Assembly: GCA_025455395.1 (NCBI GenBank)
Contig: JALOMO010000052.1
Location: 1-49,049, forward strand
Direction of reading: 5' to 3'
Source: Bacteroidales bacterium
GTDB lineage: Bacteria; Bacteroidota; Bacteroidia; Bacteroidales; VadinHA17
Length of the DNA: 49,049 nucleotides
Positions 35,865 to 43,990 of the stretch are shown here, piece after piece (positions within the stretch are counted from its first letter, which is position 1; each line of letters starts with the position of its first letter). The notes under the pieces are model-generated. The model saw nothing but the letters and a program-made list of their open reading frames with translations, had not been told where the DNA came from and ran no database searches. The position numbers and the translations under genes were made by a program.

Positions 35865-37739
35865 ATGAATAAGGCTCTGCAAATCAATAAGATTCCTTTG
35901 GTCTTATTGTTCTTTTTCCAGGCAATTTTACCTCTCTCCGGACAGTCCTCGTTTGATAACGCCACCAGGGCTGTTTTCATCTTCGATCTCTCTCAGTATG
36001 TTGATTTCGGAAAGGAATTCAGAGACACTTCGGTCTTCAGGATAGGTGTCCTCGACGACACAACTGACCTTTTTTTTGAATTGGGTCGGCTGCGAAACCA
36101 GAGGCCTCAGATACAGAACAGGCCGGTGCATATACTTCTTTTCCGCAATGAAGATGCAATCAGATATACCGAGGTACTGTTCGTCAACAGGGCCAGGGGG
36201 TTCAGGGCAGACAGGGTCAGCAGTGCCATCGCAGGCAAGAAGACCCTCCTGCTTACAGAAGGTTACCCTTTCAGGGAGTCAATGATAAATTTTGTTGTTA
36301 CCCGAGAGGGAAAGCTGAGGTTTGAAGCCAACGATGAGTTGATAACCGCCGCAGGGCTTTCTGTTAATCCAAATATCCTCTTTCAGGCAGTCAAATCGAG
36401 AGAAGAGTGGGAAGAGCTGTTCATAAGGGCGAGTGAGGAGATAGAAGCGCAGAAGAGGCAGATTGCGGCACAGAAAGCAATACTCGACTCACTCGACATG
36501 GAGGTGAAGGATAGGGAGCTGACATTGATGGAGAAGGAGGAGATGCTCTCAAGACAACTTTCTCAGATAAACGACCAGCTTGTAAAAATCGATCGTCAGG
36601 CAGGGCAGATAGAGAGTCAGAGGGAAGAGATAACCACCCAGAAAGCGCTGATAGCCGGGCAGATGGAGGAAGCCAGACTTCAGCGCGACACACTCGAGTT
36701 TCAGAAGAGGGATATATCCATCCAGGTGCAGCGTATCAATGCCCAGCTGGAACAGATATTCTCGCAGGATCAGGTTATTAAGGTACAACTTGAAGCCATT
36801 GAGAAACAGAAGCTTCTGATGTGGTTCTTCATTATTGCCCTGCTCCTGCTGGCGATGGTTGCTTACTATATCTTCAGGAGTTACAGGATAAAAAGAGAGG
36901 CGAACAGGAAACTGGAAGAAAAGAATGAAACGATATCACGGCAGAGAGATGAAATGGAGGTGCAGAGAGATCAGATCGCATACCAGAAGAAACATATCAC
37001 TGATTCAATACTCTATGCAAAGCGTATTCAGACAGCTCTCCTTCCTTCAATAGAGCTCTTCACTGACCGGATTGACCATTTTGTGCTTTATAAGCCACTT
37101 GACATCGTCAGCGGAGACTTCTACTGGGTAGCATCGAAGGATAACCTGGAAGTTATTATTGTGGCTGACTGTACCGGACATGGTGTGCCAGGGGCCTTTA
37201 TGAGCATGCTCAGCGTCACACTTCTCAATGAGATCATCAATGTAAAGGATATTGTTGAGCCTGACATAATACTGAATGAATTGCGTGATGAGATTATAAG
37301 GGCACTCAAACAGTCGGAAGAGGATGACCGGGTCAAGGACGGCCTTGATATGGCGGTTTGCACTATAGACTTCAGCAAAGACACGGTCTACTTTGCCGGG
37401 GCAAACATACCTCTGATACTTGTAAGAGGCGATGAGCTTATCCAATACAGAGGCGATAAGATGCCTGTTTCAATTCACTATTCCATGCAACCATTCTGCA
37501 AGCAGGTAATAAACCTCATGAAGGGAGACTGCCTGTATATGTTCACGGATGGTTACTGCGATCAGTTCGGAGGGCCGGAACAGAAGAAGTTTCTCTCATC
37601 TCGCCTGAAGGAAAAACTGGTCATAATATCACAACTGCCTATGATGGAACAGGGGGAGAGACTGGATGAAGCCTTTGAGGAGTGGCGCGGAAATGCTCCC
37701 CAGGTCGATGACGTTGCTATGGTAGGAATAAGATACTGA
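35865..37739 (+). CDS. YfiR-like sensor / coiled coil / SpoIIE-type PP2C phosphatase
   Basis: 624 residues from ATG 35865; a GTG at 35847 would add six. After a signal peptide (ending about LSGQS) comes a YfiR-like (DUF4154) extracytoplasmic domain, about residues 25-180 (ATRAVFIFDLSQYVDFGKEF, ILLFRNEDAIRYTEVLFVNR). A long coiled coil full of Gln/Glu/Arg (residues about 190-310) leads to one membrane helix (about 317-338, LMWFFIIALLLLAMVAYYIF), a second short coil, and a SpoIIE phosphatase domain with KPLDIVSGDFYW, VADCTGHGVPGAFMSML and DDVAMVGIRY (metal ligands). It should remove phosphate from Ser/Thr of a partner such as an anti-sigma antagonist, in response to an outside signal. Confidence 0.88.
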   Translation: MNKALQINKIPLVLLFFFQAILPLSGQSSFDNATRAVFIFDLSQYVDFGKEFRDTSVFRIGVLDDTTDLFFELGRLRNQRPQIQNRPVHILLFRNEDAIRYTEVLFVNRARGFRADRVSSAIAGKKTLLLTEGYPFRESMINFVVTREGKLRFEANDELITAAGLSVNPNILFQAVKSREEWEELFIRASEEIEAQKRQIAAQKAILDSLDMEVKDRELTLMEKEEMLSRQLSQINDQLVKIDRQAGQIESQREEITTQKALIAGQMEEARLQRDTLEFQKRDISIQVQRINAQLEQIFSQDQVIKVQLEAIEKQKLLMWFFIIALLLLAMVAYYIFRSYRIKREANRKLEEKNETISRQRDEMEVQRDQIAYQKKHITDSILYAKRIQTALLPSIELFTDRIDHFVLYKPLDIVSGDFYWVASKDNLEVIIVADCTGHGVPGAFMSMLSVTLLNEIINVKDIVEPDIILNELRDEIIRALKQSEEDDRVKDGLDMAVCTIDFSKDTVYFAGANIPLILVRGDELIQYRGDKMPVSIHYSMQPFCKQVINLMKGDCLYMFTDGYCDQFGGPEQKKFLSSRLKEKLVIISQLPMMEQGERLDEAFEEWRGNAPQVDDVAMVGIRY

Positions 37740-37973
37740 TCAGCGGCACTCCCACTTGGTAGTTACCCCGTTAACAGTGGTGGGCCCGGTATTCTTTATG
37801 GCGAGTAACTCATCATCACAATACTCTGCCTCATTCACCGATGAGATCAGGTTTCCGTTCTCATATGAGTTAAGCTGACATATCTGGCAGTTTCCTCCGA
37901 TCATATCACATGCCGTGAAAGAGCATATGGTCAACAGTACGGCAGCAGTGTAGGCAAGCTTCCTTTTCATCAT
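37740..37973 (-). CDS. Small Cys-rich lipoprotein, function unknown
   Basis: 77 residues (76 from the second Met). Signal with lipobox SFTAC, so the mature protein is about 56 residues. It has four further cysteines (CQIC, EYC, WEC), possibly disulfide-bonded or metal-binding. Not a family I recognise. It sits alone, convergent with the phosphatase gene with no gap between stops, and has a good -7 box upstream. Confidence 0.65.
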   Translation of the reverse strand: MMKRKLAYTAAVLLTICSFTACDMIGGNCQICQLNSYENGNLISSVNEAEYCDDELLAIKNTGPTTVNGVTTKWECR

Positions 37974-37986
37974 GGATAATTTTGGG

Positions 37987-37994
37987 CAAAGTTA
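37987..37994 (-). promoter_or_regulatory. -7 box for the small lipoprotein gene
   Basis: Read on the minus strand, TAACTTTG is a perfect TAnnTTTG, 14 bp before the start codon. A TTG lies 25 bp further up, a little beyond the usual spacing. Confidence 0.4.
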
Positions 37995-38083
37995 TGAAAA
38001 TGTATTATATGGCGCTGTGCAACATTTTTATTAAATTAGAGTCATTTAAGCAGAGTGATTAGAAACCAATAAAAAGAGATACC

Positions 38084-38482
38084 ATGGAAGAGAATAAAAT
38101 GAAGAAGCATGTCACTGTTGCGGCAATTCTGCAGATAGTTTTCGGATCAATTAACCTTATAGCTGCTCTGGCTGTAGCCTTTGCTTTTGGCTTCGTTGAC
38201 CAGTTTGTCGATGACCCGACAGCGATGAAGGTGCTTGGTATAGTCGGAGTTCCGATTATTACGCTTTTTGCACTCATAGGTGTCGCAATTGTGGCAGGAG
38301 GAATAGGTCTGCTGAGCTGTAAGAACTGGGGCAGGGTCCTTACCCTTGTCATGGCCGGCCTGGGTCTGATGAACATTCCAATCGGTACCCTCAAAGGGGT
38401 CTATATCATATGGGTGCTCGTACAACCTGAAACCACAGTACTTTTCGACAAAGGTTGCAGGGAGAGCCATCCGGCACAATAG
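38084..38482 (+). CDS. Small membrane protein, function unknown
   Basis: 132 residues (127 if started at the Met at 38099, which fits a basic KK start of the first helix). Three or four membrane helices: HVTVAAILQIVFGSINLIAA, GIVGVPIITLFALIGVAIVA, ILTLVMAGLGL region and KGVYIIWVLV. The C-terminal tail is polar. It looks like the small DUF-type helical bundle proteins common in Bacteroidota, with no defined role. Stands alone before ettA. Confidence 0.6.
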   Translation: MEENKMKKHVTVAAILQIVFGSINLIAALAVAFAFGFVDQFVDDPTAMKVLGIVGVPIITLFALIGVAIVAGGIGLLSCKNWGRVLTLVMAGLGLMNIPIGTLKGVYIIWVLVQPETTVLFDKGCRESHPAQ

Positions 38483-38514
38483 TCAGAGAAATTTTTCCGA
38501 CGCAGCAAAATGAT

Positions 38515-38522
38515 TATTTTTG
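38515..38522 (+). promoter_or_regulatory. Candidate -7 box for ettA
   Basis: TATTTTTG fits TAnnTTTG and lies 22 bp before the ATG at 38544. It would put the transcript start after the TTG at 38520, ruling out that codon as the start. No -33 TTTG at the right spacing. Confidence 0.35.
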
Positions 38523-38543
38523 TCGTCTCCAAAGCGATTTGTT

Positions 38544-40226
38544 ATGGCAGACGATAAGAAAATCATTTTTTCCATGTTCAGGGTCAGCAAGAGCTACCCT
38601 CCTCACAAGCAGGTAATAAAAGACATTTCACTCTCCTTTTTCCTTGGGGCCAAGATTGGGATTATCGGTCTCAACGGATCAGGTAAGTCAACACTGTTGA
38701 AGATCATCGCCGGGCTTGAAAAGGAGTATCAGGGAGAGGTGGTATTCTCGCCCGGTTACACTGTGGGGCATCTTGCACAGGATCCTCTTATGGATGAGAG
38801 TCGTACTGTACGTGAGATAGTGGAAGAGGGAGCAGCACCTGTTGTCACGGCACTGAAGGAGTATGAGGAGATAAACCTGCGTTTCGGTGAGCCGGAGGTG
38901 TATGAGAATCCTGCTGCCATGGAGAAGCTTATGAACAGGCAGGCTGAGTTGCAGGAGAGGATCGAGGCCCTTGACGGCTGGAACCTGGAGCACAGGCTCG
39001 AACGGGCCATGGATGCCCTGCGTTGCCCCGATCCGGCAACACCTGTAAATATCCTCTCCGGCGGCGAACGGCGCCGTGTGGCACTATGCCGCCTGATGCT
39101 GCTTGAGCCTGATGTCCTCCTGCTTGATGAACCGACAAACCACCTCGACGCCGAAAGCATACAGTGGCTCGAAACACACCTCAAGCAGTACAAGGGTACA
39201 GTAATATGCATAACCCACGACAGGTATTTTCTTGATAATGTGGCAGGATGGATCCTCGAACTTGACCGTGGAGAAGGCATCCCCTGGAAAGGCAACTACA
39301 CCTCATGGCTTGAACAGAAGACAAAAAGACTTGAGCTTGAGGAGAAGGGAAATGTTAAACGCAGGAAGACACTCGAGCACGAGCTTGAGTGGGTCAGAAT
39401 GTCGCCAAAAGCAAGGCATGCCAAGTCAAAAGCCCGACTCAGCCAGTATGAAAACCTCCTGAACCAGGATGTGAAACAGAAAGAGGAGAAGCTGGAGATC
39501 TTCATCCCCAACGGCCCAAGGCTGGGTGATAAGGTGATAAGGGGGAAAGGAGTTACAAAGGCATTTGGCAACAGAATACTGTTTGAGGATCTTGAATTCA
39601 ACCTTCCTCCAAACGGTATAGTGGGCGTCATCGGGCCCAACGGAGCAGGCAAGACAACACTGTTTCGCATGATCATGGGCCAGGAGACGGTTGACAAAGG
39701 GACATTCGAGGTGGGCGAGACAGTCACACTGGGGTATGTCGACCAGGCACACGCCGATATTGATCCTAAAAAGAGCGTTTACGAAGTCATCTCCGGAGGA
39801 GTTGACGAAGTCATGGTAGGTAATCGCCCTGTCAATGCAAGAGCCTATGCCGCACGATTCAACTTCACCGGGGCCGACCAGGAGAAGAAGTGCGGGGTGC
39901 TTTCAGGCGGTGAACGAAACAGACTGCACCTGGCTCTCACACTGAAAAGCGGAGCCAACGTGCTGCTGCTTGACGAACCCACAAATGATATTGATGTAAA
40001 TACTCTCCGTGCTCTTGAAGAGGGATTGGAGAATTTTGCCGGGTGTGCTGTGATAATATCACACGACAGGTGGTTCCTTGACCGCGTCGCCACACATATA
40101 CTGGCTTTTGAGGGCGACTCCAGGGTTGTATGGTTCGAAGGCGATTACTCTGAGTATGAGGAGAACTATCATAAACGCACAGGCACCGCCGGGCCTGTCA
40201 GAATTAAATACAAAAAACTTGCCTGA
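38544..40226 (+). CDS. ettA: ABC-F translation factor EttA
   Basis: 560 residues, full length, from the ATG at 38544. Two ATPase domains: first with Walker A GLNGSGKSTLL, signature LSGGERRRVALCRLML and LLDEPTNHLDAESIQWLE; second with GPNGAGKTTLFRM, LSGGERNRLHLALTLKSG and LLLDEPTNDIDVNTLRALEE, the last being diagnostic of EttA. The linker (KRRKTLEHELEWVRMSPKAR, HAKSKARLSQYENLL) and the arm insert are present. EttA binds the ribosomal E site and gates the first peptide bond according to ATP/ADP. It ends convergently 12 bp from the NifX-like gene, with a small hairpin at 40234-40260. Confidence 0.95.
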   Translation: MADDKKIIFSMFRVSKSYPPHKQVIKDISLSFFLGAKIGIIGLNGSGKSTLLKIIAGLEKEYQGEVVFSPGYTVGHLAQDPLMDESRTVREIVEEGAAPVVTALKEYEEINLRFGEPEVYENPAAMEKLMNRQAELQERIEALDGWNLEHRLERAMDALRCPDPATPVNILSGGERRRVALCRLMLLEPDVLLLDEPTNHLDAESIQWLETHLKQYKGTVICITHDRYFLDNVAGWILELDRGEGIPWKGNYTSWLEQKTKRLELEEKGNVKRRKTLEHELEWVRMSPKARHAKSKARLSQYENLLNQDVKQKEEKLEIFIPNGPRLGDKVIRGKGVTKAFGNRILFEDLEFNLPPNGIVGVIGPNGAGKTTLFRMIMGQETVDKGTFEVGETVTLGYVDQAHADIDPKKSVYEVISGGVDEVMVGNRPVNARAYAARFNFTGADQEKKCGVLSGGERNRLHLALTLKSGANVLLLDEPTNDIDVNTLRALEEGLENFAGCAVIISHDRWFLDRVATHILAFEGDSRVVWFEGDYSEYEENYHKRTGTAGPVRIKYKKLA

Positions 40227-40237
40227 CTCTCCTATGG

Positions 40238-40615
40238 TCAGTGATTGCACTGATGACCATGCCCGCCTTCACCGTGATGGTGTGAGCATGATACCCCTGA
40301 ATCATTCAGTTCACCTCGCAGAAATGCCATGGTAACCTCGGTAACATCACCCCTGCAGCCACGGAATACTGCTATGTCATGACGCTGAAGCACATTCACG
40401 GCTCCGTCACCCATGTTACCTGCAAGCATTACTTCAACACCTTTCTCTTTAAGTACCGCTGCAATGCCCGATTTACACCCGCAGCCGGTTTCTGCTCTTA
40501 TGGTCTCACGGCTTTCAATCTCATCATTTTCGTTGATTTTAAATACCGTATAGCTATCGCAATGACCAAAATGGTCGTCGATAAAATTTCCTCTGGTAGG
40601 AAGTGCAATTTTCAT
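40238..40615 (-). CDS. NifX/NifB-type (dinitrogenase FeMo-cofactor) family protein with His-rich tail
   Basis: 125 residues. The domain starts MKIALPTRGNFIDDHFGHCD and contains AGNMGDGAVNVLQRHDIAVF and GCRGDVTEVTMAFLRGEL, typical of the small NifX-like fold that holds Mo- or Fe-containing cofactors or clusters. The last 18 residues are a metal-binding tail (CSHHHGEGGHGHQCNH). It lies 12 bp downstream of a DUF134 regulator; this pair is common in anaerobes without nitrogenase. With a molybdopterin enzyme divergent to it, a role in handling Mo/Fe or in metal sensing is plausible but unproven. Confidence 0.85.
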   Translation of the reverse strand: MKIALPTRGNFIDDHFGHCDSYTVFKINENDEIESRETIRAETGCGCKSGIAAVLKEKGVEVMLAGNMGDGAVNVLQRHDIAVFRGCRGDVTEVTMAFLRGELNDSGVSCSHHHGEGGHGHQCNH

Positions 40616-40627
40616 TTTCTCTGAATA

Positions 40628-41023
40628 TTAAGTTGATTTCTTGTTTTCGCTGGTTTCACACAGCCCGCATTTTGCAATATGCTGGCTTCCGGAGACGGCT
40701 CTCCTGCAACGCGGACATCGGGACCAATCTCCCTCAGTCTGGTAATCACCCCCTTCGATAATCATTGCCTTACCCTCGGCAAATGCTGTGGCAACGGTCC
40801 GGCGTGCTTTTTCATAGACCCTGGTGAGAGTAGGCCGCGATACCTTCATCATTGCTGCTGCCTCCTCCTGTCTGAGACCCAGGTAGTCACACAGCCTGAT
40901 GGCCTCATACTCCTCAAATAAAAGAGTGACAGTTGAAAGCTCCTTCATAGGTATACCGACAGGTTTAAAGCCCTCTACCATGGGTAGTCCTGATACACAT
41001 CTTTTTCTCCTTGGTCTTGCCAC
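40628..41023 (-). CDS. DUF134 helix-turn-helix regulator
   Basis: 131 residues. It starts MARPRRKRCVSGLPMVEGFK, the DUF134 signature, then has a sigma-region-4-like helix-turn-helix (EYEAIRLCDYLGLRQEEAAA, MMKVSRPTLTRVYEKARRTV) and ends in a four-Cys zinc-ribbon-like part (CPRCRRAV and CGLC). These proteins are predicted DNA-binding regulators of unknown signal, often paired with NifX-like proteins as here. A good -7 box and a 22-bp inverted repeat lie in its promoter, and it is divergent from the oxidoreductase operon, so it may control both. Confidence 0.88.
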   Translation of the reverse strand: MARPRRKRCVSGLPMVEGFKPVGIPMKELSTVTLLFEEYEAIRLCDYLGLRQEEAAAMMKVSRPTLTRVYEKARRTVATAFAEGKAMIIEGGDYQTEGDWSRCPRCRRAVSGSQHIAKCGLCETSENKKST

Positions 41024-41065
41024 CCTCTATTTTATTTTAAGAATTTTATGTGCAATTTTATCGTA

Positions 41066-41098
41066 CAAAGATAGTAATTATGAACATTAGTTCATAAT
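41066..41098 (-). promoter_or_regulatory. Promoter of the DUF134 gene with perfect inverted repeat operator
   Basis: On the minus strand TATCTTTG (41073-41066) is a perfect -7 box. In the spacer just upstream, ATTATGAAC-ATTA-GTTCATAAT (41077-41098) is a perfect 9-bp inverted repeat with 4-bp gap. A protein bound there would cover the promoter. It is 118 bp before the divergent oxidoreductase start and could serve that gene too. Confidence 0.6.
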
Positions 41099-41162
41099 GA
41101 TAAAAATCATATTAAAATCTACTGTTAATAAAAAAACAATACTTTCGCTTTTTCTTATGCAG

Positions 41163-41188
41163 GAATATATAGATATTTCGATATATTC
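41163..41188. promoter_or_regulatory. Inverted repeat upstream of the oxidoreductase operon
   Basis: GAATATAT, ten bases, ATATATTC: a perfect 8-bp inverted repeat ending 27 bp before the ATG at 41216. AT-rich, so chance is possible. Location fits a regulator site or a 5' leader hairpin for the operon. Confidence 0.35.
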
Positions 41189-41215
41189 ATAAAACACACA
41201 AAATCAACATTATAG

Positions 41216-43453
41216 ATGGCTACACGCAGGCAATTCATCAGGATTTCAGCTGTTGGAGCAGGGGCAGTGATAGCCGGGGCGACCGGCTTCAGGCTGTTGG
41301 CCTCGGAGCTGACTGAGGGTCAGAAGGCTACCCTGGCGGCTCTGAACAGGCGCACTCCCACATACTGCGAAGTTTGTTTCTGGAAGTGTGCGGGATGGGT
41401 TTATAAGGATGAAGGCGGGGCGATAAAGAAGATTACCGGTAATGCGGAAGATCTTAACTGCAACGGCCGGCTCTGTCCGCGCGGTACCGGAGGTGTCGGG
41501 ATGTATCATGATGAAGACCGTCTTCGTAAACCACTGATACGCACTGATGAGCGTGGCACGCAGAGTTTCAGGGAGGCATCATGGGAGGAGGCGTTCGACT
41601 ATATTACGGAGAAGATAAAGAAGATCTCTGCCGAGCATGGTCCGGAATGTATAGCACTCTTTACCCACGGTTCGGGAGGGAAATATTTTTCTACCCTGCT
41701 TCGTGCGCTGGGGTCGCCTCATGTGGCAGCCCCTTCTTATGCACAGTGCCGCGGTCCGCGTGAGGTGGCATTTCAGGCAACCTTCGGCGAGGCCCTCGAT
41801 AGTCCTGAACGTCTTGATATCCGTGACACAAAATGTCTTGTACTTATTGGAAGTCATCTGGGAGAGAACATGCATAACGGGCAGGTACAGGAGATGTCTG
41901 ACGCTATTGACAAGGGGGCCACAATTATCACAGTCGACCCCCGTTTCTCCACTGCTGCCGGCAAATCAAAATACTGGTTGCCCATTAAGCCTGCAACCGA
42001 CATGGCGCTGCTGCTGGCATGGATGAACGTCATCATCAGCGAGGAGCTCTATGACAAGGCTTATGTTGAGAAGTACACCTTCGGGTTCGAATACCTGAAG
42101 GAGCATGTCAGGAACTTGACCCCGGAGTGGGCCTATGGCATAACGACAATTGATCCGACAGTAATACGCGAGACAGCCCGCGAGATGGCCAATGCCGCTC
42201 CGGCGGTTATCGTTCATCCCGGCCGGCATGTTACCTGGTATGGCGATGACACCCAGCGTCTGAGGGCTGTGGCTATCCTTAATGCTCTTCTTGGCTCCTG
42301 GGGTAGAAGGGGAGGATTCTTCCGCCCCGAAACATTCGAGCTGCCCGAGGTAATCCATCCGCCCTACCCGACGCCTAAAAGAACGTGGAGGACAGAGTTC
42401 CCCGATCTCTACAAGCTCGCTGATACTGTACTTGCCAACGGCGTATGTGACGCCAGTGTCCCTGACCCGAGCCGTAACTGTCAGTTCAAGGGATGGATCG
42501 TCAACGGCACCAATCTGATGGAGACGCTTCCCAACCAGGCGAACACCCTGAGAGCGATAGAGGAACTCGACCTGCTGGTTGTCATTGACACTATGCCGAT
42601 GGAGATAACGGGCTATGCCGATGTCATTCTGCCCGAATGCACATATCTTGAGCGTTATGATGACCTGAGGGTCGTCCAGCACCGAAAACCGCAAATAGCC
42701 CTCAGGGCTCCGGCAGCCGAACCTATGTACGACACAAAACCCGCCTTCTGGATGGCCAGGGAGCTGGCAAAGAGACTGGGGGTAATAGATTATTTCCCCT
42801 TTGAAAAGATAGAAGATCAGCTCGACTGGCAGCTGAAGCAGGTGGGAAGCAGCCTGGAAGAGATGATGAAGATCGGGGTAAAGACCTTTGACCGTACTGC
42901 CGATGACCTCTATTTTTATCCTGATGAAGAGGTAGAGTTTTATACCGGTTCGGGAAAGATAGAGCTCTATTCAACATTGCTTGCAGAGGCAGGGTTTGAC
43001 CCGATGCCCGTCTATACAAAACATGAAGAGCCCCCGGTCGGCTATTACAGGCTGAATTACGGGAGAGCCCCGATGCATACCTTCAGCCGTACATCCAATA
43101 ACCCCAACCTTACGGATCTCATGGATGAAAACAGTGTTTGGGTAAACCCGAGAGTGGCAAAAGAGTGGGGGCTGAGCACCGGTCAGTACATTCATCTTGT
43201 TAATCAGGATGGAAAGCGTTCTGAGTTTCCAATAAAAGTACGTGTTACAGAGCGGATCAGGTGGGATTCGGTATATATGGTTCACGGTTTCGGTCATCAG
43301 GAGAAGAAGCTGCGACGATGCTACGGAAAAGGCGCCAGTGACACCAACCTGATAACAAAAGTGTTGGTTGACCCGATAATGGGAGGCACCGGCATGCGTG
43401 GTAACTTCGTGACCTTTATTACTGACCTTGCTAAAGAGGAGGTGGCATCATGA
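41216..43453 (+). CDS. Molybdopterin oxidoreductase, thiosulfate/polysulfide reductase-like catalytic subunit
   Basis: 745 residues with a Tat signal (ATRRQFIRISAVGAGAVIAG). A [4Fe-4S] site is formed by Cys51, Cys54, Cys58 (CEVCFWKCAGW) and Cys87 (NGRLCPRG). The Mo ligand is probably Cys178 (APSYAQCRGPRE). Further molybdopterin contacts: GSHLGENMHNGQ, PLIRTDERGTQSFREASWEE and the C-terminal TSNNPNLTDLMDENSVWVNP. It is closest in form to PhsA/PsrA-type enzymes that reduce thiosulfate, polysulfide or tetrathionate outside the cytoplasm. Its FeS and NrfD partners follow, the first overlapping by four bases; sulfur-transport genes further on support a sulfur substrate. Arsenate or other substrates cannot be excluded. 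Confidence 0.88.
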   Translation: MATRRQFIRISAVGAGAVIAGATGFRLLASELTEGQKATLAALNRRTPTYCEVCFWKCAGWVYKDEGGAIKKITGNAEDLNCNGRLCPRGTGGVGMYHDEDRLRKPLIRTDERGTQSFREASWEEAFDYITEKIKKISAEHGPECIALFTHGSGGKYFSTLLRALGSPHVAAPSYAQCRGPREVAFQATFGEALDSPERLDIRDTKCLVLIGSHLGENMHNGQVQEMSDAIDKGATIITVDPRFSTAAGKSKYWLPIKPATDMALLLAWMNVIISEELYDKAYVEKYTFGFEYLKEHVRNLTPEWAYGITTIDPTVIRETAREMANAAPAVIVHPGRHVTWYGDDTQRLRAVAILNALLGSWGRRGGFFRPETFELPEVIHPPYPTPKRTWRTEFPDLYKLADTVLANGVCDASVPDPSRNCQFKGWIVNGTNLMETLPNQANTLRAIEELDLLVVIDTMPMEITGYADVILPECTYLERYDDLRVVQHRKPQIALRAPAAEPMYDTKPAFWMARELAKRLGVIDYFPFEKIEDQLDWQLKQVGSSLEEMMKIGVKTFDRTADDLYFYPDEEVEFYTGSGKIELYSTLLAEAGFDPMPVYTKHEEPPVGYYRLNYGRAPMHTFSRTSNNPNLTDLMDENSVWVNPRVAKEWGLSTGQYIHLVNQDGKRSEFPIKVRVTERIRWDSVYMVHGFGHQEKKLRRCYGKGASDTNLITKVLVDPIMGGTGMRGNFVTFITDLAKEEVAS

Positions 43454-43983
43454 GATACGCAATGGCTGTTGACACGAAAAAATGTGTCGGATGCAGCGAC
43501 TGTGTCGTAGCATGCCAGACAGAGAACGATGTACCTATCGGCTACTGCCGTGACTGGGTGGTTGAGGTGATGGACGGCACCTATCCGCAGCTGGAGATTG
43601 AGCTCAGGTCTGAGAGGTGTAACCATTGCGGCAACGCCCCATGTGTCAGATGCTGTCCGACAGGAGCAAGCCACATTGCCGAGGGAGGCATTGTACTTGT
43701 CAAACCCAATAAATGCATCGGCTGCGGCGCATGTATCGCCTCATGCCCCTATGATGCACGCTATCCGCATCCGAAAGGATATGTTGATAAATGTACCTTT
43801 TGTATACACCGCGTGAGAGAGGGTATGAAGCCGGCCTGCGTGGCAGTATGTCCTACAAAGTGTATGTACTTCGGCGATCTTGATGACCCCAACAGCGATG
43901 TCAGCATCATACTGAAGAAACGTAAGTACAAGACCCTCATCCCGGAGGCGGGAACAAAACCTGAGTTGTATTTCCTAATCTGA
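43450..43983 (+). CDS. Four-cluster ferredoxin subunit (PsrB/PhsB-like)
   Basis: 177 residues with the cysteine pattern of four [4Fe-4S] clusters: CVGCSDCVVAC (Cys12, 15, 18, 22), CNHCGNAPCVRCCPTGA, CIGCGACIASCPYDA and CTFCIHRVREGMKPACVAVC. It passes electrons between the membrane quinol site on NrfD and the molybdenum subunit. No signal peptide of its own; such subunits travel with the Tat-exported partner. It overlaps the catalytic gene by four bases and precedes NrfD by 7 bp. Confidence 0.94.
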   Translation: MRYAMAVDTKKCVGCSDCVVACQTENDVPIGYCRDWVVEVMDGTYPQLEIELRSERCNHCGNAPCVRCCPTGASHIAEGGIVLVKPNKCIGCGACIASCPYDARYPHPKGYVDKCTFCIHRVREGMKPACVAVCPTKCMYFGDLDDPNSDVSIILKKRKYKTLIPEAGTKPELYFLI

Positions 43984-43990
43984 GAAGAAG

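Noticed and set aside
40234-40260. Hairpin between ettA and the NifX-like gene as a bidirectional terminator
   Set aside because: CAGTG-ATTG-CACTG with outer ATGGT/ACCAT is a weak stem with a three-base bulge, overlaps the NifX-like coding end and has no T-run on either side.
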